Program-made: the position numbers and the translations under genes
Notes under the pieces: generated by a model
What the model was told of the DNA's origin: nothing
The model's database searches: none
What the model saw: the letters and a program-made list of their open reading frames with translations, nothing else
Assembly (NCBI GenBank): GCA_038380435.1
Contig: JAWZYU010000025.1
Span: forward strand, 27,194,707 to 27,258,706
Direction of reading: 5' to 3'
DNA: 64,000 nucleotides
DNA from: Ryuthela nishihirai
Taxonomy: Eukaryota; Arthropoda; Arachnida; Araneae; Heptathelidae
Part shown: positions 21,953-30,719 of the stretch, piece by piece
Position numbering within the stretch: position 1 is the first letter of the stretch
How the letters are laid out: every line of letters starts with the position of its first letter

Positions 21953-22021
21953 CTCGTGGTTTAACGGTAGAACGCTCTAGCATGTACATAGAGAGTTGCG
22001 GGTTCGATTCCGCTGTGGCAG
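21953..22021 (+). other. tRNA-like module (right arm of foldback)
   Basis: CTCGTGGTTTAACGGTAGAA (A-box region) and GTTGCGGGTTCGATTCC (B box GGTTCGATTCC) lie about 40 nt apart, followed by GCTGTGGCAG. It is the inverted counterpart of 21598-21654 and has the better-preserved B box. No full cloverleaf can be closed by eye. Confidence 0.6.
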
Positions 22022-22161
22022 GGCTAATTTTTTTTTCAGATGTTTATAATAATTATTGAAGTCTATTTCTACAGCTAATCTGTGTATTTATTACGGACGG
22101 ACAATTAACGTTAGACTGAGTGAGGCCAACAATTGAAAATATTGTCCCTGCCAGCACGTTA

Positions 22162-23110
22162 TCCGGAATGCGTCCCCGTATGGATGTGTACGACAAGCAG
22201 GAAAAATATTGATAATGTGGGAAGATTTGCAACCCTAGGCGTACCCAAGTGTGTCTGTGAGGAAAGTTGAGGGTATAACCACTCCCACTTGTGGATCTCA
22301 GTGCCACATATTTACTAAGAAAGTCTCGAAAAATTAGAGATTCAAACGTATCCTGAAAGAAACCTCCAAATATACGTAAACATGTCAACCCCCTTTGGAA
22401 GTTTCTGCGCATGCCATTGGCAACGGGGATGAGACATTGCAAATAACGATAATATTCATTACGTTGACTTCATTGTTGTTATTCGTAACAAACTAAGTCG
22501 TAGAATCTTGTTGTACGCAACAGAGTAATTCATTACGAAACAATGAAAAATGCGTTAACATTGGAGAAGGGGCCATGGCTCTGTCAGTTAGAATTGCCTA
22601 CAACGCAGCATCCTCCTAGTCGTCGAGGTCGTCCTTTTCGTATCCTTATCTAATCAAGGTAGGCCAGACTTTAAATATCCCATTTATCTAGTCAGGGAGT
22701 TTTGTGTTCATGCCGTAGTGAATATATGTAGTGCATACTTGTTCTATTTATTTAGCCCAATATCCTTGCTGTTTGTCGGGCGTCGGACGCCCAGAAGATT
22801 GGTTGCACCGCATTAAGTGCGGACGTCTGTAAAACCGCGTTGGTAAGAAATGGTGAATGTTGGGGAATATTTGGTGTATTGGGATTTGAATGGGGAATGA
22901 AATTTCTGTTATTCTTTGAAATTAGTTTAGCTCAGGAGTTATTTTTCATGCATATAACTTTAATAATGTTTGTGTTAGCCGAGTATACGGAGACACCCTC
23001 GGAAATCTGACCTTTGTTTATTTCGGCTAACAGGAAGTTCGCTGTAAGTATATTTCTATAACAGATCACTATCCGAGCTATCCGAAGTTAGTGATTCCAA
23101 ATACCATTTC
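22162..23110. other. Unannotated stretch
   Basis: No family recognised. The 129-codon minus frame at 22053-22442 overlaps the foldback arm and shows no known domain. Confidence 0.45.
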
Positions 23111-23208
23111 GATCGGTGAGTACAGGAAGTAACAGATGTCAGTTACTTCTTGCAGAGTAGGCGAAGTAACCTTTTCCTGTATTCACCGATTTCCTGTACT
23201 CACCGGAT
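23111..23208. repeat. Compound inverted repeat
   Basis: TCGGTGAGTACAGGAA (from 23113) is inverted twice downstream, as TTCCTGTATTCACCGA (about 23174) and TTCCTGTACTCACCGG (about 23191). A GAAGTAAC/GTTACTTC pair lies between, so the region can fold in alternative ways. Confidence 0.7.
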
Positions 23209-23512
23209 CACTCAATAATGTTTTGACCACCTTTACTTAATATGTTTCGACTTGTAAAATCTTCATCAGATGTTATGGAAACGGTTCTACTTCGGAGCTC
23301 ATGTGCCTTGGGTAGGGTTATACGGGTGGGGTGGGGGTGGATGCTTTACTGGCGCTGCGCTTATCAAATAGCAGTTTCCATGTTTGCGGTGGGTGTTAAA
23401 TTTCCTCGGTTGTAGCACGCTTATCTGTGTTCGTATATCACCAGTTGTTCAGGGAGATCCAATTGAAACTTGGTCGAAGGAGCACAAATAATTTTAATCT
23501 GTTTAAATTGTG

Positions 23513-23900
23513 GGGTTGTTCGGTTGTAGTTTTACCTCTGAGCGCATTTTTTCCAATGGGCTAAATGGCCAAACCACAGAAAGACCCCGAAGGCTCAGAG
23601 AGTGTTGGGGAAGGAGACCACTGGATAGCTTTTGGGAGACAGATGGTAGCCTCCCGTCAAAGCCATCCAGCGTATTCTTTAATGTGCACAGGTTTTAGCT
23701 CTCCCGCACAGGGAGGCACGGCTTAGTGTCTATTTCGACGGACGGCGATCTTTGAAACCCATCGGAGTCTCCTACTGACCGTGGACACGGCGAGGAATTT
23801 TACGGATATAAATTTTCAACACTCACCCATCCGAGGCTCGAAGCTGGGAACATCAGAATACGAGCCTGGCGCTCAACCAAGTGAGCCACTTCGACTCCCC
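23513..23900 (-). mobile_element. SINE-A, diverged full-length copy
   Basis: Starts GGTTGTTCGGTTGTAGTTTT with TACCTCTGAGCGCATTTTTT, passes through the SINE-A body in reverse complement and ends with AAGTGAGCCACTTCGACTCC at the tRNA-like head. It is more diverged than neighbouring copies. Confidence 0.88.
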
Positions 23901-23987
23901 CCAAATTGTGGTGTCATTCCTGTATTAGAATTCACACTTGCCAATGAAATAGTTTGTTTTTTAAGCGTATATCCCTTTGAGGTTCTT

Positions 23988-24376
23988 GGGGCGGGGTTGG
24001 CTCAGTCGGTAGCACGCCAGGCTCGTAATCTGTAGTTCCCAGGTTCGAGTCCCAGCTGGGTCAGCGTTGAGATTTATCTCCGCAAAATTCCCCGCCCTGC
24101 CCTCGGTCAGTAGGGGATACCGATGGGCTTGGAAAGGCCGCCGTCCGTCGGATGGGACGTTAAGCCGTGGCCCCGTGTACGAGAGAGAGCCATACCCTGT
24201 GCACGTTAAAGAACACGCTGGATGGCCTTGACGGGAGACTACGATCTGTCTCCCTACAGCTGTTTCAGTGGGTCCCCTCCCCCAACCTTCTCTGAGCCTT
24301 CGGGGTCCACATGACCTGGCCATTTAGCCCATGGTGTGCAAAAAGTGCCGCTCAGAGGTAAAACAACGCAACCCAA
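23988..24376 (+). mobile_element. SINE-A, full length with 15-bp target duplication
   Basis: The head GGGGCGGGGTTGGCTCAGTC and B box GGTTCGAGTCC lead into the body, with the end GAGGTAAAACAACGCAACCC. It is flanked by a perfect CCCTTTGAGGTTCTT at 23973-23987 and 24377-24391. It sits inside the Penelope-like remnant. Confidence 0.95.
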
Positions 24377-24961
24377 CCCTTTGAGGTTCTTATACGAATT
24401 CGAGAACCATAATATGGTTTATGGCTATGGGGGTGTCTTCGTGTAAAGGAAACTTTATATACGCCTGTGGTTTTTTCGTTCTGGTCCCGATCCATTTTAA
24501 TTGTATTGATTACAGTAATACTCATTTTAATTGGCTCTATGTCATTGTTAGATTGCATTGCATTTTTCAGTGAATCAGTTAGCCATGGAATGTTCGGAAT
24601 GCCTAGAGGGAACTTATTTTCCTTAGATAGCTGCGCTTCGTGTCGGTTGTGGTTTTTTTGTGCCAAGTACGTCTTGCCATGTTTTCGGCTGGTTTTAATA
24701 TTTTTTATCGGATAAACCGTATTTCGAGCATCCGAGTATATTTTTTCTTTTTGTTTTTTTCATAAAATTGTGTAGTGGAGGCATATCTCATATTTCTTAG
24801 GAATGCTGTTTTAAGTGCATTTTTTGTGGGTTAGTGGCTGTTTGGAGGCGTATGGATTGATAATGGGTGGCGCTGTAGCCTTATGGTAAATTTCAATTGC
24901 CAGTGTTTTCTCTTGCTGATGTAGTAGCATGCTCAAAAAGGGTAATTGGTACTTATTTTCC

Positions 24962-25513
24962 CCGGGGCGGGGGTGGCTCAGTCGGTAGCGCGCCAGGCTC
25001 GTAATCTGTAGTTCCCAGGTTCGAGTCCCAGCTGGGTCAGCATTGAGATTTATCTCCGCAAAATTCCCCGCCATGCCCACGGTCAGTAGGGGACACCGAT
25101 GGGCTTGGAAAGGCCGCCGCCGTGTCGGATGGGACGTTAAGCCGTGGTCCCGTGTGCGGGAGAGCCATACCCTGTGCACGTTAAAGAACACGCTGGATGG
25201 CCTTGACGGGAGGCTACCATCTGTCTCCCAACAGCTGTTCCAGTGGGTCCCCTCCCCCAATTTTCTCTGAGCCTTCGGGGTCCATGTGACCTGGCCATTT
25301 AACCCATGGTGTGCAAAAAAGTGCCGCTCAGAGGTAAAACAACCCAACCCAACAGCTGTTGGCTGTGGGGTCCCTCCCCCAACCTTCTCTGTTGGGGGAG
25401 GGAACCAGTGGGTCCCCTCCCCCAACCTTCTTTGAGCATTCGGGATCCATGTGACCTGGCCATTTAGCCCATGGTGTGCAAAAAAGTGCCGCTCAGAGGT
25501 AAAACATCCCAAC
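24962..25513 (+). mobile_element. Composite SINE-A: full copy plus duplicated 3' end, one target duplication
   Basis: A complete SINE-A runs 24962-25350 with the end AACAACCCAACCCAAC. It is followed at once by a second, 5'-truncated 3' part (CAGCTGTTGGCTGTGG onward) that contains a small inverted junction (CTTCTCTGTTGGGGGAGGG) and its own GAGGTAAAACATCCCAAC end at 25513. The whole is bracketed by CTTATTTTCC at 24952-24961 and 25514-25523. Confidence 0.9.
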
Positions 25514-25792
25514 CTTATTTTCCTTTTCAGCCGTTACATTAAGAGTGGGAAAGATTTCATTAATACGTGATTGCAACTCATGTAAAATTTCATTCCTGCA
25601 TCTGTCTGTGTATTCGTTCCTGTAAAAAACATTTCTGCATCTTGTCTTGTATATGTTACGGTAAAAGTGATTAATCCGGCGATTATGCATAATCGCCGGT
25701 TATTATGCATAATCAACAATCATCTTGGTAAGTTTGATAAATTTTACTAAACTTCTCACTTTTACCGGCGAATATACATAATTCCCAAATGA

Positions 25793-26181
25793 GTTGGGTT
25801 GGGTTGTTTTACCTCTGAGCGGCACTTTTTTGCACACCATGGGCTAAATGGCCAGGTCACATGGACCCCGAAGGCTCAGAGAAGGTTGGGGGAGGGGACC
25901 CACTGGAACAGCTGTTGGGAAACAGATGGTAGTCTCCCGTCAAGGCCATCCAGCGTGTTCTTTAACGTGCACAGGGTATGGCTCTCCCACACACGGGGCC
26001 ACGGCTTAACGTCCCATCCGACGGACGGCGGCCTTTCCAAGCCCATCGGTGTCCCCTACTGACCGTGGGCAGGGTGGGGAATTTTGCGGAGATAAATCTC
26101 AACGCTGACCCAGTTGGGACTCGAACCTGGGAACTACAGATTACGAGCCTGGCGCGCTACCGACTGAGCCACCCCCGCCCC
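25793..26181 (-). mobile_element. SINE-A, full length with 12-bp target duplication
   Basis: Begins GTTGGGTTGGGTTGTTTTAC and ends CTGAGCCACCCCCGCCCC. It is flanked by ATTCCCAAATGA at 25781-25792 and 26182-26193. The opposite palindrome arm supplies the uninterrupted target. Confidence 0.96.
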
Positions 26182-26770
26182 ATTCCCAAATGAAGTTGGC
26201 AAATTTGATAAATATGCCAGAATTCCGCACTTTTACCGGCGATTATGTATAATTCCCAAATGAATTTGGTAAGTCTGATATATTCCCCGAGTTATAGGGT
26301 AAAAACCGTGAGAAACGCAACTGACCTCTGAGAAACCAAAAAAGACAGAAAAGGTGAAAAAGACACTTTCCACCATTAAAATGTAAAATCTAAAACATGA
26401 ATCCATCGTCCGAATTATAAAAAAACTCAAAAAAATTTTAAGCCCAGTGAGAACGAATTAGTAAAGACGGCCATGTTAATCCTAGACTGGCGATTATGCA
26501 TAATGTCATATGTAAATACGATAAATCGTACTTAATTAATCAAATTTACCGGACATTATGCATAATCGCCAGTCTAGGATTAACATGTCCGTCTTTACTA
26601 ATTTGTTCTCACTGGGCTTAAAATTTTTTTTGAGTTTTTTTTATAATACGGACGACGGATTCCTGTTTTAGACTTTACATTTTAGGGGTGGAAAGTCTCT
26701 TTTTCACCTTTTCTGCCTTTTTTGGTTTCTCAGAGGTCAGATTGCGTTTCTTACGGTTTTTACCCTATAA

Positions 26771-26965
26771 ATAAATAAAAATAAAATAAAACCCCCTCAA
26801 GCAGCTGCTTGCCACAGATGTCTGACAGGGACCCTGTCAGTTTATATGCCATAGTAGAAGATCTGTGAGGATGGCAGGACCTCAGCAGAAAAACGACACA
26901 CACACACACATCCATGCCTTACCCAGGGCTCGAACCCAGTCCCTTAGATCAGATAGCCAAGCGTG
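26771..26965 (-). mobile_element. SINE-B inserted in the palindrome right arm
   Basis: The tail AATAAATAAAAATAAAATAA is followed by CAAGCAGCTGCTTG, a CA-rich stretch (ACACACACACACA) and the head up to AGCCAAGCGTG. The left arm shows the empty site ACCCTATAACTCGGGGAAT (inverted), so the direct repeat CTATAA at 26765-26770 and 26966-26971 marks the junctions. Confidence 0.9.
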
Positions 26966-27059
26966 CTATAACTCGGGGAATATATCAGACTTACCAAATT
27001 CATTTCGGAATTATACATAATCGCCGGTAAAAGTGAGAAATTCTGGCATATTTATCAAA

Positions 27060-27134
<75 letters not shown>
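27060..27134. repeat. (TCA)n microsatellite, about 25 repeats
   Basis: An uninterrupted trinucleotide run. On the minus strand it is (TGA)n directly following the LINE, that is, the LINE's simple-repeat 3' tail. Confidence 0.97.
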
Positions 27135-27135
<1 letters not shown>

Positions 27136-28558
27136 AGCAGGCATGGGCTACGGAGGTCCAACCAGACCGTGCAATTTAGTTCTCCAAGCAAGTCTGTCCT
27201 GAGCTACATCTGCTGCATCTGACCACTGCACACCAATTCTAATAAGGTCCTGTTTGACATTGTCTGCCCACCGCATCCTAGGTCTCCCCCTCTTTCTGAG
27301 ACCTTTAGGCACACTGTTCATAACCCTATTCGCCAATCTATAATTATTCATACGGGCAACATGGCCAAACCAACGGAGTCTCTCTCTGCACAATATGCTG
27401 CTTAAAGGAGGTTGCAAACTCCTTTGCCTAACCTCATCATTAGTTACAAAGTTGAACCACCTAATGCCCAAGATACTGCGTAAGCATCTGGAATCAAAAG
27501 CATCAAGTTTGCTGTTATCTTGTTTACAAAGTGTCCAAGTTTCACTACCATAACTAACCCTAGAAAGAACCTTAACTATTATACAGTCTAATTTTAGTCT
27601 TTAGATGTATACGCCTATTTCTCCACACTCTAACATAGATTCTTAAAAGTCCCGGCAGCAATCCCTATTCGTCTGTTAATCTCATGCCGCACATCACCAT
27701 TATCTGTTACATAGCTCCCAAGATAATTAAACTGTGACACCTGTTCAAGACTACTACCATTCAGATTATCTGAATCACAGCCTGCCTGACCAATTTTCAT
27801 CACTTTAGTTTTCTCTCTGTTTATAACAAAACCTACTCTACTACCAGTCTCATCAACAGCTCGAATGAAAGAGTTCATCTCATCAACATCATTTTCCAAA
27901 AGAGCTAAATCATCAGCATAATCTAAATCAGAAATTCTCCTATCTCCAGTTCATTTCAGGCCAAAATCTTTCCCTTGAAGGGAATTTCGCATAACATAAT
28001 CAATAACCAAACTAAAGAGAAAAGGAGACAAAATACACCCTTGTCGAACACCAGAAGTAATGCTAAACCAATTGCTACAAGCATTACCAACACTCACACA
28101 CGACTCAATGTAGAGAGAGCTTTATAGTATAGTATAGAGAGCTTTCATTATGTTAACTAAATTGTCAGGTATACCATATGATCTCATAATCAACCACAAA
28201 TTATGACGATCAACAGAGTCGAAAGCCTTTTTGAAATCAACAAAGCTAGCAACCAAAGGTTTCTGAAACTCTAAACATTTCTCAAGAATCTGCCTAAGTG
28301 AAAATATCTGATCCACACATCCCCTACCACTTCTGAATCCACATTGCTCATCACGCAATTGACTGTCAACCAGATTCTTAATTCTATTAAGCACAATCAT
28401 GGAAAGAACTTTACCTGGAACAGAGAGTAGTCTGATACCCCTATAGTTATCACAAGAACTGCAATCACGTTTTTTGAAAATTGGGATAACAATATCTCTG
28501 GTAAAATCCTTAGGAACCATGCCTTTATCATAAAAGATATTCAAAATTTCAGTCATCC
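27135..28558 (-). pseudogene. 5'-truncated LINE with reverse transcriptase remnant (RTE/jockey-like)
   Basis: The minus strand from 28556 reads an RT fingers/palm: MVPKDFTRDIVIPIFKKRD, NYRGIRLLSVPGKVLSMIVL, LRDEQCGFRSGRGCVDQIFS and LVASFVDFKKAFDSVDRHNL. After a frameshift at about 28130 come SITSGVRQGCILSPFLFSLV and DLDYADDLALLENDVDEM (catalytic YADD). Later GKVLSRVSYGSETWTLCKQ-type sequence precedes RLRWFGHVARMNNYRL and KRGRPRMRWADNVKQDL, the usual C-terminal motif. A short duplication (CTATAGTATAGTATAG area, 28115-28140) causes the frameshift, and internal stops occur near 27950 and 27640. It inserted into the palindrome with a (TGA)n tail. Confidence 0.85.
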
Positions 28559-28687
28559 AAACTTCATTTGGGAATTATGTATAATCGTCGGTAAAAGTAA
28601 GATATTTAGTGAAATTTATCAAATTTACCAAGATGATTGGTGATTATGCATAATCGCCGGATTAATCACTTTTACCGTAACATATAT

Positions 28688-29100
28688 ACTAATGATATCA
28701 TCCACAGAACTTTTACAATTTTTTAGTTGCTCGAGAGCGATTCTTCATGGTAGTTTTTTCGATATGTTAGAGTGCTATATCTGCCAGTAGTAGCTCGGAT
28801 AGTGATTAACTTTTTATTTTAACTCAGCATTGTTAAATCTGTTATAAGGGGATATCAATATATGAAAAAAGGGAGATAAATGTTATTTATCTTGAAAAAT
28901 TTATTTTCTGTGACGAACTGTACCGTTTTGATCACACCGCACGTTATGGATGAGGAAACTCTGTTTTGGCATTGCAGATTATCTTGTATTACACTTAGAA
29001 CTTTTTGTACAGAGGTATTGAGGGAGAGTGACACAACATATCGGCTGATGCTAATCTATCCAAAGAATATAATGGAAGGCATTAAGTTATTCCAAAAGCT
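28688..29100 (-). pseudogene. Penelope-like retroelement remnant, N-terminal RT part
   Basis: On the minus strand: YVVSLSLNTSVQKVLSVIQD, then IKTVQFVTENKFFKINNIYL, then LLLADIAL-stop-HIEKTTM, and finally a VDDIIS stretch that abuts the palindromic element at 28687. This order ('VVSLFTN.P...', 'FF.FN..FY', 'LADI....IE', 'YVDD') is the Penelope-like RT core. Frameshifts and stops separate the motifs. Continuation of the same protein at 25649 leftward shows that the palindrome inserted just after the catalytic VDD. Confidence 0.6.
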
Positions 29101-30199
29101 TCACATGGAACTTTGATGGTGAGGTCGGTGAGTTCTAAGTAATTAAGACAATCGTCGAATGCTTTCTCCAGGTTGGTCGTGGGGGTCGTTGTTTTGCGAC
29201 CAGAGGTCTTAATGGTATGCCTGGTTTATTTGATTTACAGATTACGAAACTGGGACGCTATCGACTAAATCAAACTACGACACACTTTATACCGATTGTT
29301 TTGGTCCCATCTGTCATCGGTTAGGAGGATCACCAATTCAGCTTCTTTTTACGGGGTTTAGGGGAGAAATTTATGGGACCGAAAACTCGTATCGTTTGGG
29401 TTATATTAAGAGAAACTGATACAGAATTTGGTGGTCCCAGCTCTTTAAATTTCGAAGGAGTTCTTAATCAGACAGAAAAATATCAGAGTAGATTTAGCTA
29501 ATGTAAAATCTGATTTGAATTTTAATAATAATTCTAAACTAATGTTGCAAAATATTTATTCAAAGATTACTATTTTTAGTGCGTACATATTAATGTATTC
29601 AAGGTTTGCACATTGGGCCACCCTTAACGTCCCACCCGACTGGCCTCGATTTTCTGCAAATTTTCCAATCCGCAAACAGAAAAACCAGCAATCGGCGAGT
29701 ATTATTTTTCAAGAAACAATAAATACGTAGGAATTGGTTCTGGTTTTCCCGTTTCAAGCCAATAATTTGCTTTCCTAACAACCAGTTGTTACGATGAAAA
29801 AACAAAGAACACAATGTTTGAGTGCCAGTAGTCGATAGTAGAAAGACTACGTCTGTAAAGAAAATTACTGTTAGAAGTGACATTGGCTAAACAAATGCAC
29901 GTATTTTTAGTTTTTTTTAAAATCTGCTGTCCAGTTTGAGTATCGAGGAGGAGGGGTGGGGGGGCATGCAAAAAAGTAATAAAATCAGTATCATAAGCGT
30001 TAGAGACGATTGGGGAGACTATGAGACTGCGCAGTTGACGCTTCGATATTGTCGTCATCGATCATCAGTCGACAGGTTCTATTACGTCACTGACGACCAA
30101 TGATGATTATTGCGACTTGTCGAAGAATCTACAACAATATCCCAAATTGCAACTAACGTTTGGCTACTGGACTAATATTTCCAGAAGATTATTTTAACT
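29101..30199. other. Unannotated stretch with possible SINE-A scraps
   Basis: ACAGATTACGAAACTGGGAC at 29236 and CCTTAACGTCCCACCCGAC at 29622 resemble short SINE-A pieces. Otherwise no family or coding sequence is recognised. Confidence 0.4.
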
Positions 30200-30519
30200 T
30201 TGCGCGGCACTTGGCTAAACGGCCAAGTTAGAAAGGGTCCAAGGATCAGAGCAGGTTTGGGGGGAGGGAGATTATCAAATGGACAGCTATTAGGATACAG
30301 ATGGTAGCCTCCCGTCAACATCATCCACTTTGTTCTTTAACCTGCACAGGGTATGGATCTCCTGCAACGGCCATCTGCCTGGCGGACTCCTTTAGAAGAC
30401 TAGTGATGTCTGGGAGTTAATTGGTGAAACTTCTCAATGCAGGCACGTCTGGGATTCGAACCTGGGGACTGCAGATCATTAACCTGGTGTGTTACCGACA
30501 TATCCACTCCCCACCCCTG
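30200..30519 (-). mobile_element. SINE-A, strongly diverged copy
   Basis: GCGCGGCACTTGGCTAAACG, GATGGTAGCCTCCCGTCAAC and TGTTCTTTAACCTGCACAGG, and an inverted B box GGGATTCGAACC near the right end, match reverse-complement SINE-A. The region between is rearranged. Confidence 0.8.
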
Positions 30520-30719
30520 GGAAAAAGGTAAGTCCTTTAAGGAATGAGGTAAGTACAACATTATCTTTATATCATTAGAAATATTATTTTAGAAAAAGAT
30601 GGGAAGAGATTGAATGGTGAAAGAATACGAAAGAAGATATGCGTGTACTCATATATTGAGATATCAAGAGACACGTGAGCTCCAAGAGTTCACCTCACTA
30701 TAAAATTAGTCAACAGAGT

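Larger units (their letters stand above)
21446..22161. mobile_element. Foldback element with about 340-bp arms, each carrying a tRNA-like sequence
   Basis: The left arm (21446-about 21786) and right arm (about 21822-22161) are inverted copies: GTTGGCCTCACTCAGTCTAA against TTAGACTGAGTGAGGCCAAC, and GGAGAGACAACTTTTCTAAT against the inverse of AATTGGAAAAGTTGTCTCTC. The loop is about 35 nt. Arms differ by scattered substitutions and small indels, so the element is not a recent palindrome. Each arm includes a tRNA-like module. No transposase is encoded, and the target duplication was not resolved. Confidence 0.8.
23221..25649 (-). pseudogene. Penelope-like retroelement remnant, C-terminal half (end of RT, GIY-YIG region, 3' tail)
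   Basis: Read leftward on the minus strand from 25649: CRNEILHELQSRINEIFPTL, NVTAEKE, a SINE-A interruption (24962-25513), then YQLPFLSMLLHQQEKTLAIE. Later NKFPLGIPNIPWLTDSLKNA is followed by EKTTGVYKVSF and HKPYYG. 'LPFLDVL' after the RT palm and a 'GVY...YYG' GIY-YIG start are the order expected in Penelope-like elements. Two more SINE-A copies (23988-24376 and 23513-23900) interrupt the tail. The 3' region includes CTGATGA and GAAAC at 23244-23269. Frameshifts and stops are frequent. The RT N-terminal half continues at 28688-29100 beyond a palindromic insertion. Confidence 0.6.
25650..28687. mobile_element. Palindromic DNA element (foldback/MITE type) with three nested insertions
   Basis: The outer ends ATATGTTACGGTAAAAGTGA and TCACTTTTACCGTAACATAT are exact inverses, and the arms pair all the way to a centre near 26535, where TAATCCTAGACTGGCGATTA matches the inverse of TAATCGCCAGTCTAGGATTA. 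Without insertions it is roughly 0.9 kb. The arms carry about nine copies of a 12-bp box ATTATGCATAAT or close variants next to CGCCGG or CCCAAATGA. Insertions are a SINE-A in the left arm, and a SINE-B and a LINE in the right arm. There is no transposase. It splits the Penelope-like RT. Confidence 0.85.

Noticed and set aside
21598..22021. Two apparent tRNA genes
   Set aside because: A and B boxes are present, but acceptor and anticodon stems cannot be closed, and the modules lie symmetrically in foldback arms. They are tRNA-derived.
22053..22442. 129-codon minus frame
   Set aside because: It overlaps the foldback arm, including the tRNA-like neighbourhood, and shows no family features.
24811..25512. 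233-codon minus-strand frame (MGCFTSERHFFAHHGLNGQ...) and its many relatives across the window
   Set aside because: It is the reverse strand of SINE-A. The same frame recurs wherever SINE-A does (11453, 25799, 41154, 41884, 43332, 47972) and includes the tRNA-like head, so it is not a protein family.
27000..27191. Poly-aspartate protein (DDDDD run)
   Set aside because: It is a translation of the (TCA)n/(TGA)n tail of the LINE.
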